Shown here piece by piece: positions 51,711-60,943 of a stretch of DNA of 64,000 nucleotides. The notes under the pieces are model-generated. The model saw only the letters and a list, made by a program, of their open reading frames with translations. It did not search any database and had not been told where the DNA came from. How positions within the stretch are numbered: position 1 is the stretch's first letter; every line of letters starts with the position of its first letter. A program made the translations under genes and the position numbers. Origin of the DNA: Streptomyces globosus (GTDB lineage Bacteria; Actinomycetota; Actinomycetes; Streptomycetales; Streptomycetaceae); assembly GCF_003325375.1 (NCBI RefSeq), contig NZ_CP030862.1, positions 6,391,501 to 6,455,500 of the forward strand, given 5' to 3'.

Positions 51711-52751
51711 TCAGGCGGTCCGTTCCCGTGCGCCCGCGCCCGCGCGGGAGCGGACCGCGCCCATGCTCGCCGCGATGACCAGCGCGATGGCAAGGGCGTC
51801 GAGCGCGCCGAGCGCCTGCCCGAGGACGAGGAACCCGGCGGTCGCCGCGATGGCCGGCTCCAGGCTCATCAGGACCGCGAAGGTCGGGGCGGGCAGCCGG
51901 CGCAGCGCGAGCAGTTCGAGGGTGTACGGCAGCACCGAGGACAGCACGGCGACGCCCGCGCCCAGCGCCAGCGTGCTCGGCTCCAGCAGCGCGGAGCCGG
52001 CCTCGGCCACGCCCAGCGGCAGGACGAGGACCGCGGCGACCGCCATGGCGAGAGCCAGGCCGTCCGCCTGCGGGAAGCGCCGGCCGGTGCGGGCGCTGAA
52101 GACGATGTACGCCGCCCACATCGCGCCCGCGCCGACCGCGAAGGCCGCGCCGAGCGGGTCGAGGCCGCCGAAGCCGCCCCCGCCGTGCCCGGCGAGCAGG
52201 GCGACGCCCGCCAGGGCCAGAGCGGCCCACAGCAGGTTGGCCAGGCGGCGGGAGGCGACGACGGACAGCACCAGCGGGCCGAGCACCTCCAGGGTGACGG
52301 CCGGGCCGAGCGGGATCCGGTCGATGGCCTGGTAGAAGAGCCCGTTCATGCCGGCCATGGCCACGCCGAAGGCGACGACGGTGCCCCAGTCGGCGCGCGT
52401 GTACCCGCGGACCTTCGGGCGGCACAGGAGCAGCAGCACCAGCGCGGCCGCCGCGAGGCGCAGCGCGACCACGCCCGACGCGCCCGCCCGCGGCATGATC
52501 ACGACGGCGAGGGCGGCGCCGAACTGCACGGACACGCCCGCGGCGACGACCAGGGCGACCGGGCCGAGGCGGGCGCCGCGGCCCGCGGCCCGGGCGGAGG
52601 CGGCGGCTGCCGCGGCTTCCGGTTCCGGGCCGGCGGGGACGGCGGGACCTGCGTGCGTGCCCGCGGGGCCGGCCTCGCGGCCGGCCGGGCGGGCAGGGGC
52701 GGAGTGGGGCGCTGAGCTGGCTGCCGGCGGGCCGGCGGGTGGTACGGGCAT
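51711..52751 (-). CDS. EamA/DMT-family transporter (RhtA-like)
   Basis: 346 residues. A ~60-residue Pro/Ala-rich cytosolic start, then ten hydrophobic helices arranged as two EamA halves, e.g. LGPVALVVAAGVSVQFGAALAVV, VTLEVLGPLVLSVVASRRL and PTFAVLMSLEPAIAATAGFLVLGQALG (the late repeat motif). Similar to RhtA, the threonine/homoserine exporter. Inner-membrane exporter of small metabolites; substrate unproven. Convergent with the CocE-like gene. Confidence 0.92.
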   Translation of the reverse strand: MPVPPAGPPAASSAPHSAPARPAGREAGPAGTHAGPAVPAGPEPEAAAAAASARAAGRGARLGPVALVVAAGVSVQFGAALAVVIMPRAGASGVVALRLAAAALVLLLLCRPKVRGYTRADWGTVVAFGVAMAGMNGLFYQAIDRIPLGPAVTLEVLGPLVLSVVASRRLANLLWAALALAGVALLAGHGGGGFGGLDPLGAAFAVGAGAMWAAYIVFSARTGRRFPQADGLALAMAVAAVLVLPLGVAEAGSALLEPSTLALGAGVAVLSSVLPYTLELLALRRLPAPTFAVLMSLEPAIAATAGFLVLGQALGALDALAIALVIAASMGAVRSRAGAGARERTA

Positions 52752-52797
52752 TCCTCCACCCTAGGCCCCCGTAAGGACCGTCGCAGCATGTGCTTCC

Positions 52798-55575
52798 TTA
52801 CAGCGGCCGCTCCGGGCGCTCCTGTGCAGGATTCCGCTCCGGCAGGGCTCCGGCGAGGACCTCGGCCAGGTGCCGGGCCCGTACGCCGCCGCCCAGCCCG
52901 GCGATCTGCGTCCGGCAGGAGAACCCGTCTGCCAGGACGACCGCCCCCGGCGGGGCGGCGCGCAGCGACGGCAGCAGCTGCTCCTCCGCGCAGGCCCGCG
53001 ACACCTCCAGGTGCCCGCGCTCGAAGCCGAAGTTCCCGGCGAGGCCGCAGCAGCCGCCACTGAGCCCGCCCTCCAGCCCGGCCAGCGCGCGCAGCCGCCG
53101 GTCGGCTGCGTCGCCGAGGACGGCGTGCTGGTGGCAGTGGGTCTGCCCGACCGCCGGCCGGTCCACGCGCGGGGGCCGCCAGTGGGGCGCGTACTCCTGG
53201 AGCGCCTCGGCGAACGTCCGCACGGCCGCCGCGAGGCGCGCCGCCCGCGGGTCGCCCGGCAGCAGCGCCGGCAGGTCGGCGCGCAGGGCGGCCGCGCAGC
53301 TCGGCTCCAGGACGACGACCGGGCCGCGGACCGGGCCGACCGCGTCCAGGGTGCGGCGCAGCACGGCGCGGGCCCGGTCCAGGCGGCCGGTGGACACGTA
53401 CGTCAGCCCGCAGCACACCCGCCCCGGCGGCACCCCGACCCGCAGCCCGGCCGCCTCCAGCACCGCGACGGCAGCCCGCCCCGCCTGCGGCGCCAGGTAC
53501 TCGGTGAAGGTGTCCGGCCACAGCAGGACGCCCTCCCCCGCCCCACCGGACGGGCCCCGCCCGCGCCACCAGCGGGTGAACGTCCGGGCGGCCGGCCCCG
53601 GCAGCCGCCGCCCCGGCTCCAACCCGGCCAGCCGGGCCGCCCCCGGCAGCCCGGCCAGCGCCCCCGCCGGCCGCGCCAGCCGCAGCGCGGCGAGCACCCG
53701 CAGCCATGCGGGCAGCCCGCCCAGCGTGTAGTGGGCGAGCGGCCGGATCCGGCCCGCCCAGTGCCGGTCGAGGAACTCCGCCTTGTACGCGGCCATGTCC
53801 ACGCCCACCGGGCAGTCGCTGCGGCAGCCCTTGCAGCCCAGGCACAGGTCGAGGGCCTCGGCGACCTCCGCGGAGCGCCAGCCGTCCGGCAGCAGCTCCC
53901 CGGCGAGCATCTCGTGCAGCAGCCGCGCCCGGCCCCGCGTGGAGTGCCGCTCCTCGCCCGTGACCCGGTACGAGGGGCACATCACCCCGGCCGCGCCCGG
54001 ATCCGCGGACCGGCACCTGGCGACGCCGACGCAGCGGGCGACCTCCGCGGCGAGCCCGGTGCGCGGCAGGACCTCGAAGCGGAGGTTCTCGTCGAGCCGG
54101 GCGGGCCGGACGAGGATGCCGGGGTTCATGCCGCGGTGCGGATCCCACACGTCCTTGTACCGGCCGAACAGGTCGATCACCCGCGGCCCGTACATCCGCG
54201 GCAGGAGCTCCGCCCGCGCCTGCCCGTCCCCGTGCTCCCCCGACAGCGAGCCGCCGTGCGCGACGACCAGGTCGGCGAGCTCGCCCGAGAACGCCCGGAA
54301 GCGCGCCACCCCCTCGCGGGAGACCAGGTCGAAGCCGATCCGCACGTGCACGCAGCCCTCGCCGAAGTGCCCGTACGGCGTCCCGCGCAGCCCGTGCGCG
54401 GCGAGGAGCGCCCGGAAGTCCCGCAGGTACGCCCCGAGCCGGGCCGGCGGCACCGCGCAGTCCTCCCAGCCGGGCCAGGCCAGGCCGCCGCCCGGCAGCA
54501 GGGTGGCGGTGCCGGCGGCGTCCTCCCGGATCCGCCACAGCGCCCGCTGCCCGGCCGGGTCGGCGACGACGAGCGTGTCGAGCGCGTCCGCCGTCCGGGC
54601 CAGGCGCCGCGCGGCCGCCTCGTCGGGCATCTCCGCGAACAGCCAGGCCGCGCCCCGGGGCAGGAGTCCCGCGCCGGCGGCGCCGGGCACCAGGTCCTCG
54701 GCCATCCCCTCGACGGTGAGCGGCCCGTACGGGAGCAGGCCCGCCGCCGCGTCCGCGGCCGCGCCCTCGCCGGCGTACCCGAGGACCGCGAGGGCCGGGG
54801 CCCGGGGCGCCTCGACGAGGCGGACCACGGCCTCGGTGACCACGCCGAGGGTGCCCTCGCTGCCGCAGAACGCGCGGGCCACCTGCGCCCCGCGCTCGGG
54901 CAGCAGTGCGTCCAGGCCGCCGTAGCCGGAGATCCGCCGTGTGAACGGCGCGCCGGCGGGGGCCGCCATGCCCGTCCGGAGCACCTCCAGGCTGCCCGCG
55001 ACCAGTTCCCGCAGCCCGGGCGGCGCCCCCGCCCAGCCGGTGCCGATGCGGTGCACGGCGCCCCCGTACGCGACGACCTCCAGCTCGGCGACGTTGTCGG
55101 CGGTGGTCCCCCAGGCCACCGAGTGCGCCCCGCACGCGTTGTTGCCGATCATCCCGCCGAGGGTGCAGCGCGAACGGGTGGACGGGTCCGGGCCGAAGGC
55201 CAGTCCGTGCGGCCGCACCGCCTCCCGCAGCCGGTCCAGGACGAGGCCCGGCCGCACGACGGCGGTCCGGGCCGCCGGGTCGAGCGACACCAGGGCGTCC
55301 ATGTGCCGGGTCAGGTCCAGCACCACGCCCGTGCCCGTCGCCTGGCCGGCGATGGACGTGCCGCCGCCGCGCGGCACGACCGGGACTCCGGCGTCCGCGC
55401 AGATCCGCAGCGCCGCCGACACGTCCGCGGTGTCGCGCGGGGCGACCACTCCGAGGGGGACCCGCCGGTAGTTCGACGCGTCCATCGTCACCAGGGCGCG
55501 CGCCGCGGCCCCGAAGTCCACCTCCCCGCGCAGTGCGTCCCGCAATGTCCGCTCAAGGTCACCGGAATCGCTCAC
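52798..55575 (-). CDS. FAD-linked oxidase/Fe-S fusion (GlcD-like, D-lactate dehydrogenase type)
   Basis: 925 residues from the GTG at 55575. N-terminal VAO-type FAD domain: PVVPRGGGTSIAGQATGTGVVLDLTRHMD, then IGNNACGAHSVAWGTTADNV and YGHFGEGCVHVRIGFDL. The middle has a 4Fe-4S ferredoxin motif CLGCKGCRSDCPVG; other cysteines (CVGVARC, VMCPSYRVTGEE) may give a second cluster. The C-terminal CCG-type domains appear as VCCGLTYVSTGRLD and GCCGLAGNFGFERGH. A single-chain D-2-hydroxyacid dehydrogenase passing electrons to quinone is the best guess. Divergent from serC, so a role near serine/glycolate metabolism is possible but unproven. Confidence 0.93.
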   Translation of the reverse strand: MSDSGDLERTLRDALRGEVDFGAAARALVTMDASNYRRVPLGVVAPRDTADVSAALRICADAGVPVVPRGGGTSIAGQATGTGVVLDLTRHMDALVSLDPAARTAVVRPGLVLDRLREAVRPHGLAFGPDPSTRSRCTLGGMIGNNACGAHSVAWGTTADNVAELEVVAYGGAVHRIGTGWAGAPPGLRELVAGSLEVLRTGMAAPAGAPFTRRISGYGGLDALLPERGAQVARAFCGSEGTLGVVTEAVVRLVEAPRAPALAVLGYAGEGAAADAAAGLLPYGPLTVEGMAEDLVPGAAGAGLLPRGAAWLFAEMPDEAAARRLARTADALDTLVVADPAGQRALWRIREDAAGTATLLPGGGLAWPGWEDCAVPPARLGAYLRDFRALLAAHGLRGTPYGHFGEGCVHVRIGFDLVSREGVARFRAFSGELADLVVAHGGSLSGEHGDGQARAELLPRMYGPRVIDLFGRYKDVWDPHRGMNPGILVRPARLDENLRFEVLPRTGLAAEVARCVGVARCRSADPGAAGVMCPSYRVTGEERHSTRGRARLLHEMLAGELLPDGWRSAEVAEALDLCLGCKGCRSDCPVGVDMAAYKAEFLDRHWAGRIRPLAHYTLGGLPAWLRVLAALRLARPAGALAGLPGAARLAGLEPGRRLPGPAARTFTRWWRGRGPSGGAGEGVLLWPDTFTEYLAPQAGRAAVAVLEAAGLRVGVPPGRVCCGLTYVSTGRLDRARAVLRRTLDAVGPVRGPVVVLEPSCAAALRADLPALLPGDPRAARLAAAVRTFAEALQEYAPHWRPPRVDRPAVGQTHCHQHAVLGDAADRRLRALAGLEGGLSGGCCGLAGNFGFERGHLEVSRACAEEQLLPSLRAAPPGAVVLADGFSCRTQIAGLGGGVRARHLAEVLAGALPERNPAQERPERPL

Positions 55576-55660
55576 CCCTTCACCCTTCCACCGTGCGGCG
55601 CTCGTCTCACCGGGTGGACGCGCCTCCGACGGACGGTCCGCGACCGGATACGCTCCGCCC

Positions 55661-56779
55661 GTGGCTGAGATCCAGATTCCCGCTGACATCAAGCCCGCCG
55701 ACGGACGCTTCGGCGCGGGCCCCTCCAAGGTGCGGACCGAGGCGCTGGACGCCCTCGCCGCCACCGGTACCTCCCTGCTCGGCACCTCCCACCGCCAGGC
55801 CCCGGTCAAGAACCTGGTCGGCTCGGTACGCCAGGGCATCCGGGACCTCTTCTCCCTCCCCGAGGGCTACGAGGTGGTGCTCGGCAACGGCGGCTCCACC
55901 GCCTTCTGGGACATCGCGACCGCCGGCCTCATCGAGCGCAAGTCCCAGCACCTCACCTTCGGCGAGTTCTCCTCGAAGTTCGCCAAGGCCGCCAAGCTGG
56001 CGCCGTGGCTGGACGAGCCGTCCGTGATCTCCTCCGAGCCCGGCACGCACCCGGACCCGGTCGCCGAGGCCGGGGTGGACGTGTACGCGTACACCCACAA
56101 CGAGACCTCGACGGGCGTCGCCGCCCCGATCCGGCGAGTCGACGGCGCCGACGCCGGTTCGCTCGTCCTGGTGGACGCCACCTCGGGCGCCGGCGGCCTC
56201 CCCGTCGACATCACCGAGACCGACGTCTACTACTTCGCCCCGCAGAAGTCCTTCGCCTCCGAGGGCGGCCTGTGGCTCGCGGCGTTCTCCCCGGCCGCCC
56301 TGGAGCGCGCCGCGCGCGTCCACGCCTCCGGCCGGCACATCCCCGAGTTCTTCTCCCTGCCGACCGCCATCGACAACTCGCTGAAGAACCAGACGTACAA
56401 CACGCCGTCCCTGTCGACGCTGTTCCTGCTGGACCAGCAGCTGAAGTGGATCAACGGCCAGGGCGGCCTGGACTGGGCGACCGCCCGCACGGCGGCCAGC
56501 GCCCGCACGCTGTACGGCTGGGCGGAGGCCTCCAAGTACGCCGCCCCGTTCGTCGCGGACCCCGCCAAGCGGTCCTCCGTCATCGGCACGATCGACTTCT
56601 CCGACGACGTCGACGCCGCGGCCGTCGCCAAGGTGCTCCGCGCCAACGGCATCGTCGACACCGAGCCGTACCGCAAGCTCGGCCGCAACCAGCTGCGCGT
56701 CGCGATGTTCCCCGCGGTCGACCCGGCCGACGTCGAGGCGCTGACCGCCTGCATCGACCACGTGATCGAGAAGCTCTGA
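55661..56779 (+). CDS. serC: Phosphoserine aminotransferase
   Basis: 372 residues, GTG start. Class-V aminotransferase: FGAGPSKVRTEAL, LLGTSHRQAPVKNLVGSVRQGIRDLFSLPEGYEVVLGNGGSTAFWD, PLP-Lys in YYFAPQKSFASEGGLWLA, SYNT-like segment LKNQTYNTPSLSTLFLLDQQL. Converts 3-phosphohydroxypyruvate plus glutamate to phosphoserine; also used in pyridoxine synthesis. Full length for the actinobacterial type. Confidence 0.97.
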   Translation: MAEIQIPADIKPADGRFGAGPSKVRTEALDALAATGTSLLGTSHRQAPVKNLVGSVRQGIRDLFSLPEGYEVVLGNGGSTAFWDIATAGLIERKSQHLTFGEFSSKFAKAAKLAPWLDEPSVISSEPGTHPDPVAEAGVDVYAYTHNETSTGVAAPIRRVDGADAGSLVLVDATSGAGGLPVDITETDVYYFAPQKSFASEGGLWLAAFSPAALERAARVHASGRHIPEFFSLPTAIDNSLKNQTYNTPSLSTLFLLDQQLKWINGQGGLDWATARTAASARTLYGWAEASKYAAPFVADPAKRSSVIGTIDFSDDVDAAAVAKVLRANGIVDTEPYRKLGRNQLRVAMFPAVDPADVEALTACIDHVIEKL

Positions 56780-56806
56780 CGGGCGACCGCCCCGCCGGTC
56801 CCCGGC

Positions 56807-56824
56807 CCGCCCCGCCCGGGGCGG
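56807..56824 (+). terminator. Hairpin after serC
   Basis: CCGCCCCG-CC-CGGGGCGG, 8-bp arms, 27 bp after the serC stop and 78 bp before the next gene. Confidence 0.55.
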
Positions 56825-56902
56825 CGCCGGGCCCGGCCGCCCCGCCGTGCGGGTTGCGCACGCGATACCTTCAAGACCTCGGCAATTCTTGGAGGAAGCG
56901 GC

Positions 56903-59900
56903 GTGAGCGTGCGAGTGACGGCGGCCCCCGGCGGCGTGGACCCCTTCGGCACGGCCCGGCTGCGGCGCGGGGTCCTCGATTCGTGGGGTGCGGGCCCGGC
57001 CCGCTTCCGCGAGGACGCCAACGCCGAGGAGGACCTGGCCCTCGGCGGCTACCGTGACCGGCTCGTCGTCGAGTTGGCGCAGAACGCGGCCGACGCGGCC
57101 GCCCGCGCCCGGGTCCCCGGCCGCCTGCGGCTCACCCTGCACGCCGCCGGACAGGGCCGCGCCGTCCTCGCCGCCGCCAACACCGGCGCCCCCCTCGACG
57201 CCGCCGGCGTCGAATCGCTGAGCACCCTGCGCGCCTCCGCCAAACGCGAGTCGGCCGCCTCCGGCGACACCGTCGGCCGCTTCGGCGTCGGCTTCGCCGC
57301 CGTCCTCGCCGTCTCCGACGAGCCCGCCGTCCTCGGCCGCCACGGCGGCGTCCGCTGGTCCCTCGCCGAAGCCCGCGAACTGGCCCGCGAGGCCGCCGCG
57401 CACAGCCCCGGCCTCGGCGACGAACTCCGCCGCCGCGACGGCCACGTCCCGCTGCTGCGCCTCCCCCTGCCCGCCGAGGGCACCGCCCCCGAGGGCTACG
57501 ACACCGTCGTCGTCCTCCCGCTGCGCGACGCCGCCGCCGAGGACCTCGTACAGAGGCTGCTGTCCGGGATCGACGACGCCCTGCTGCTGACCCTGCCCGG
57601 GCTCCACGAGATCACCGTCGACACCCCGCAGGACGGCACCCGCACCCTGCGCCGCGGCGCCGACGGCGCCTACACGGTGATCGAGGACTCCCGCGGCGGA
57701 ACCCGCCGCTGGCGCACCGTCCGCCACACCGGCCCCACCCCTCCCGCGCTGCTCGCGGACCGGCCCGTCGAGGAACGGCTCCGCCCCTCCTGGACCGTCT
57801 CCTGGGCCGTGCCCGTCGACCCCGACGGCTCGCCGCTGCACCCCGGCACCGCCCCCGTCGTGCACGCCCCGACCCCCACCGACGAGCCGCTCGGCATCCC
57901 CGCCCTGCTCATCGCCACCCTGCCGCTCGACACCGCCCGCCGGCACCCCGCCCCCGGACCGCTGACCGACTTCCTCACCGAGCGGGCCGCCGACGCGTAC
58001 GCCGAACTCCTCGCCACCTGGGAGCCCGTCTCCACCGGCCTCCTCGACCTCGTCCCCGGGCCGCTCGGCAAGGGTGCCCTCGACGGCGCCCTCCGCACCG
58101 CAGTCCTCGCCCGCCTCCCCCGCACCGCGTTCCTCGCCCCGGCCGCCCCCGCCGTCCCGGACGCGGACACCGCCGGGGACGAGCCGGTACGGGCCGCGCT
58201 GCGCCCCTTCGAAGCAGAGGTCGTCGAGGGCGCCGGAGCCGACACCGTCCGCGTCCTCGCCGAGGTGCTGCCGACGCTGCTGCCCGGCGGACTGGAGCGC
58301 CGCACCGAGCTGCGCACCCTCGGGGTCGGGCGGCTGCCGCTCGGCGACGCCATCGAGCGGATCGCCGGCATCGAGCGCACCCCCGAGTGGTGGCACCGGC
58401 TGTACGGCACCCTGGCCGGCGTCGACCCCGACCGGCTCTCCGGACTGCCCGTCCCCCTCGCCGACGGCCGCACCACCATCGGGCCGCGGCACGTCCTCCT
58501 CCCCGAGGCCGACACCCCGAAGGACCTGGCCCGCCTCGGCCTGAAGGTCGCCCACCCGGACGCCGCGCACCCGCTCCTGGAGAAGCTGGGCGCCCTGCCC
58601 GCCACGCCCCGCGCCATCCTGACGACCCCGCAGGTGCGGGCCGCGGTCGCCGCGTCCCTCGACGCCGGCGAGGTGTGGGACGAGGACGCCCTCGACCCCG
58701 ACGAGCTCGCCGACATCGTCCTCGGCCTGGTCCGCGACGCCGACCTCGCCCCCGGCGACGAGCCCTGGCTCGGCGCCCTCGCCCTGCCCGACGAGGACGG
58801 CGAACCCGCCCCCGCCGGCGAGCTGCTGCTGCCCGGCTCCCCCCTCGCCTCCGTCCTCCGCGAGGACGAGATCCCGTACGTGGACGCCGAACTCGCCGAA
58901 CGCTGGGGCGCCCAGCCCCTGACCGCCTGCGGCGTGCTCGCCGAGTTCCAGCTGGTCCGCGCCGCCGACGTCGTCCTCGACCCCGACGAGCTCGAACCCC
59001 GCGACACCGACTACGCCGAACCGGACGACGTCGGCCTCCTCGACGCCGTCGACGTCTGGTGCGAGGACGTCCTCGACCAGCTCCCCGACACCCCGCTGCC
59101 GCCGGTGGCCACCGAGATCACCGCCGTCCGCGACCTCGACCTCGTCGACGACGACTGCTGGCCGCAGGCCCTCGCCATGCTCGCGCAGCCGCCGCTGCGC
59201 GACGCCCTCACCCAGCCCGTGCGGATCCTGCTCCCGGACGGCACCACCCGGTCCGTACGCCCGTACACCGCCTGGTGGCTGCGCGGACACCCCGTACTGG
59301 ACGGCCGCCGCCCCGCCGGGCTGCGCGCCGCCGGCACCGACCCGCTGCTCGTCGGCCTCTACACCTCCGCGGACGCCACCGGCTTCGAGGACGAGCAGGT
59401 CCTGCGCGCCCTCGGCGTCCGCACCTCGGTGTCCGCCCTCCTGGACGAGCCCGGCGGCGCGGCCGAACTCCTGGGCCGCCTCGCCGACCCCGACCGCGAG
59501 GTCACCGACCGCCAACTCCACGCCCTGTACGGGGCCCTGGCCGACCTGGACCCCGAGCAGGTCACCCTCCCGGACGACCTGCGCGCCGTGGTCGACGGCG
59601 AGGTCCGCGTCGTGGACGCCGCCGACGCGGTCATCGCCGACGCCCCCGACCTCCTGCCGCTCACCTCGGGCATGCCCCTCCTGCCGGTCGCCCCCACCCG
59701 CGCCGCCGACCTGGCCGACCTCCTCCAGGTCCGCCGCCTGTCGGAGACCGTCCCGGCCGAGGTCAGCTCCCCGGGCGAGGAACACGAGGTCCCGGAGGCC
59801 GTCCGCATCCTCCTCGGCCCGGGCACCCCGCACACCTACCTGGAACACGCCGAACTGGTGGCGGGCGGCGTGGAACTGGACTGGCGCCGCACCCCGGACG

Positions 59901-60046
59901 GCGTCCTGCACGCCTCCACCCTGGAGGGCGTCGCAGCCGGCCTCGCCTGGTCGGCGGGCCAGTGGCCCCGCCGCTTCGAGGTCGCCGCCCTCCTGGAGGA
60001 CCCGTCCCGCACAGCAGAACTGGCCCGCGACCGCTGGTTCGACTAG
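56903..60046 (+). CDS. Sacsin-type N-terminal GHKL ATPase, large
   Basis: 1047 residues, GTG with GGAGGAAG upstream. The N-terminal ~220 residues form an HSP90-like ATPase of the sacsin/HATPase type: N-box RLVVELAQNAADAAARA (E57, N61, D64), N93-TGAPLD, and the glycine lid GDTVGRFGVGFAAVLAVSDEP (121-141). The remaining 800 residues are acidic, alpha-helical and Leu/Ala-rich, with no catalytic motif; acidic stretches occur at ~590-640 and ~740-800. Probably an ATP-driven chaperone or scaffold. Not in an operon; it follows serC in the same direction. Confidence 0.88.
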   Translation: MSVRVTAAPGGVDPFGTARLRRGVLDSWGAGPARFREDANAEEDLALGGYRDRLVVELAQNAADAAARARVPGRLRLTLHAAGQGRAVLAAANTGAPLDAAGVESLSTLRASAKRESAASGDTVGRFGVGFAAVLAVSDEPAVLGRHGGVRWSLAEARELAREAAAHSPGLGDELRRRDGHVPLLRLPLPAEGTAPEGYDTVVVLPLRDAAAEDLVQRLLSGIDDALLLTLPGLHEITVDTPQDGTRTLRRGADGAYTVIEDSRGGTRRWRTVRHTGPTPPALLADRPVEERLRPSWTVSWAVPVDPDGSPLHPGTAPVVHAPTPTDEPLGIPALLIATLPLDTARRHPAPGPLTDFLTERAADAYAELLATWEPVSTGLLDLVPGPLGKGALDGALRTAVLARLPRTAFLAPAAPAVPDADTAGDEPVRAALRPFEAEVVEGAGADTVRVLAEVLPTLLPGGLERRTELRTLGVGRLPLGDAIERIAGIERTPEWWHRLYGTLAGVDPDRLSGLPVPLADGRTTIGPRHVLLPEADTPKDLARLGLKVAHPDAAHPLLEKLGALPATPRAILTTPQVRAAVAASLDAGEVWDEDALDPDELADIVLGLVRDADLAPGDEPWLGALALPDEDGEPAPAGELLLPGSPLASVLREDEIPYVDAELAERWGAQPLTACGVLAEFQLVRAADVVLDPDELEPRDTDYAEPDDVGLLDAVDVWCEDVLDQLPDTPLPPVATEITAVRDLDLVDDDCWPQALAMLAQPPLRDALTQPVRILLPDGTTRSVRPYTAWWLRGHPVLDGRRPAGLRAAGTDPLLVGLYTSADATGFEDEQVLRALGVRTSVSALLDEPGGAAELLGRLADPDREVTDRQLHALYGALADLDPEQVTLPDDLRAVVDGEVRVVDAADAVIADAPDLLPLTSGMPLLPVAPTRAADLADLLQVRRLSETVPAEVSSPGEEHEVPEAVRILLGPGTPHTYLEHAELVAGGVELDWRRTPDGVLHASTLEGVAAGLAWSAGQWPRRFEVAALLEDPSRTAELARDRWFD

Positions 60047-60583
60047 GGCCGGTATTGAGTGGCCCGGCGCTCCCCGTGCCGGGTCTGGCCGAGCGGGCGC
60101 GGCAGCGCGCGGGCCGGCGGGGGCGTCCGACCCTGAGTGATACCGCCCTCTCCGCTCCCGGCCCGGGTGCGGCTGCCTTGCATGCAGCGCCTTGAGTGAC
60201 GTGAGCAAGAGGCGCAGTCACGACGCCGCCGAAGTGGCTCCCCGAGCGACGACCGCCCGCCGGACAAGGAGGGCTCTCTGCCGGCCGGGCCGGCGCCCCA
60301 TCGCCAACAGGGCCTCCCGGGGCGGTTCGGCTGGCTGCGCAGCCTTGAACCGACAGGAGGCCCTGTCTTCACTATGTGAACCACCGGGAGACCTCGGCCA
60401 GGAACAGGTGGTCGACTCACGCGTTCCGTGACAGGGCAAGATGCGATGGCTGACCGGCATTCGTGCGCCGGACGGGAATGGTCGCGGCCGGCGCGGATCC
60501 CTCGCCGGGACCGCTTCAGGACTTGCGCGGGAGCTCCCGGTCCTCAGAGTCGGCGACAGGGCCTTCAGCCTGCGGCCGAAGGG
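60047..60583. other. Intergenic region with hairpins, no convincing gene
   Basis: 537 bp after the sacsin-type gene. A CCCGGC...GCCGGG hairpin (60063-60083) may terminate that gene. A 60-bp nested palindrome (annotated at 60307-60366) follows. Short frames exist on both strands but none has a good start or codon bias. Confidence 0.5.
60307..60366. repeat. 60-bp nested inverted repeat
   Basis: ACAGGGCCTCC (60307-60317) pairs with GGAGGCCCTGT (60356-60366); inside, CGGTTC (60323-60328) pairs with GAACCG (60347-60352); in the centre GGCTGCGCAGCC (60333-60344) is itself a palindrome. Three stacked stems of 11, 6 and 6 bp. It could be a bidirectional terminator, a mobile-element end, or an inert palindrome. 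Confidence 0.8.
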
Positions 60584-60850
60584 TCAAGAACTGGCGGGCT
60601 GCCTGCGTCGTCGCATGATCCACCGGTGGGCAGGCGGTGTCAGGACGGCGCCCGCGATGAACCCGAGTACGACGCTGTGGCTTGCGGCCGCGACGGTCCC
60701 GATGATTGCGCACAGGACCATGCCGGTGACAACCAGACCCGAAACCTTGAATCGCCGGGGTAGCTGATTCAGCCATTTCACCGTCGAGAGAGTCGCGAGG
60801 TATACGGTGGAGCCGAAAGCTGCCGACGCCAGAGCGGTTAGAGTATTCAT
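60584..60850 (-). CDS. Small membrane protein of unknown function
   Basis: 88 residues from the ATG at 60850, with AAAGG upstream. Two or three hydrophobic helices (LTALASAAFGSTVYLATLST; VSGLVVTGMVLCAIIGTVAA; VVLGFIAGAVL) and a basic tail HRWIMRRRRQPASS, so inner-membrane with a cytosolic C-terminus. No family recognised. Lies downstream of a secreted-protein gene on the same strand, 93 bp away. Confidence 0.65.
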   Translation of the reverse strand: MNTLTALASAAFGSTVYLATLSTVKWLNQLPRRFKVSGLVVTGMVLCAIIGTVAAASHSVVLGFIAGAVLTPPAHRWIMRRRRQPASS

Positions 60851-60943
60851 TCCGCAACCTTTCAGATTCGGGAGCAGACATGTGTCCACGGCCGCCGCGG
60901 TCGGCCGTACTCCGAGTTCAGGATCGCTTGGTTGCCGGTCTGG

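Noticed and set aside
55607..60208. A 1533-codon open frame on the minus strand opposite serC and the sacsin-type gene
   Set aside because: It is the shadow of two real genes in GC-rich DNA; the sequence is Gly/Arg/Val-biased with no domain, and the plus-strand genes have clear motifs.
60309..60364. tRNA-like look of the GGTTC/GAACC hairpin
   Set aside because: No acceptor stem with 7 bp, no anticodon loop and no consistent T-loop; it does not fold as a tRNA.
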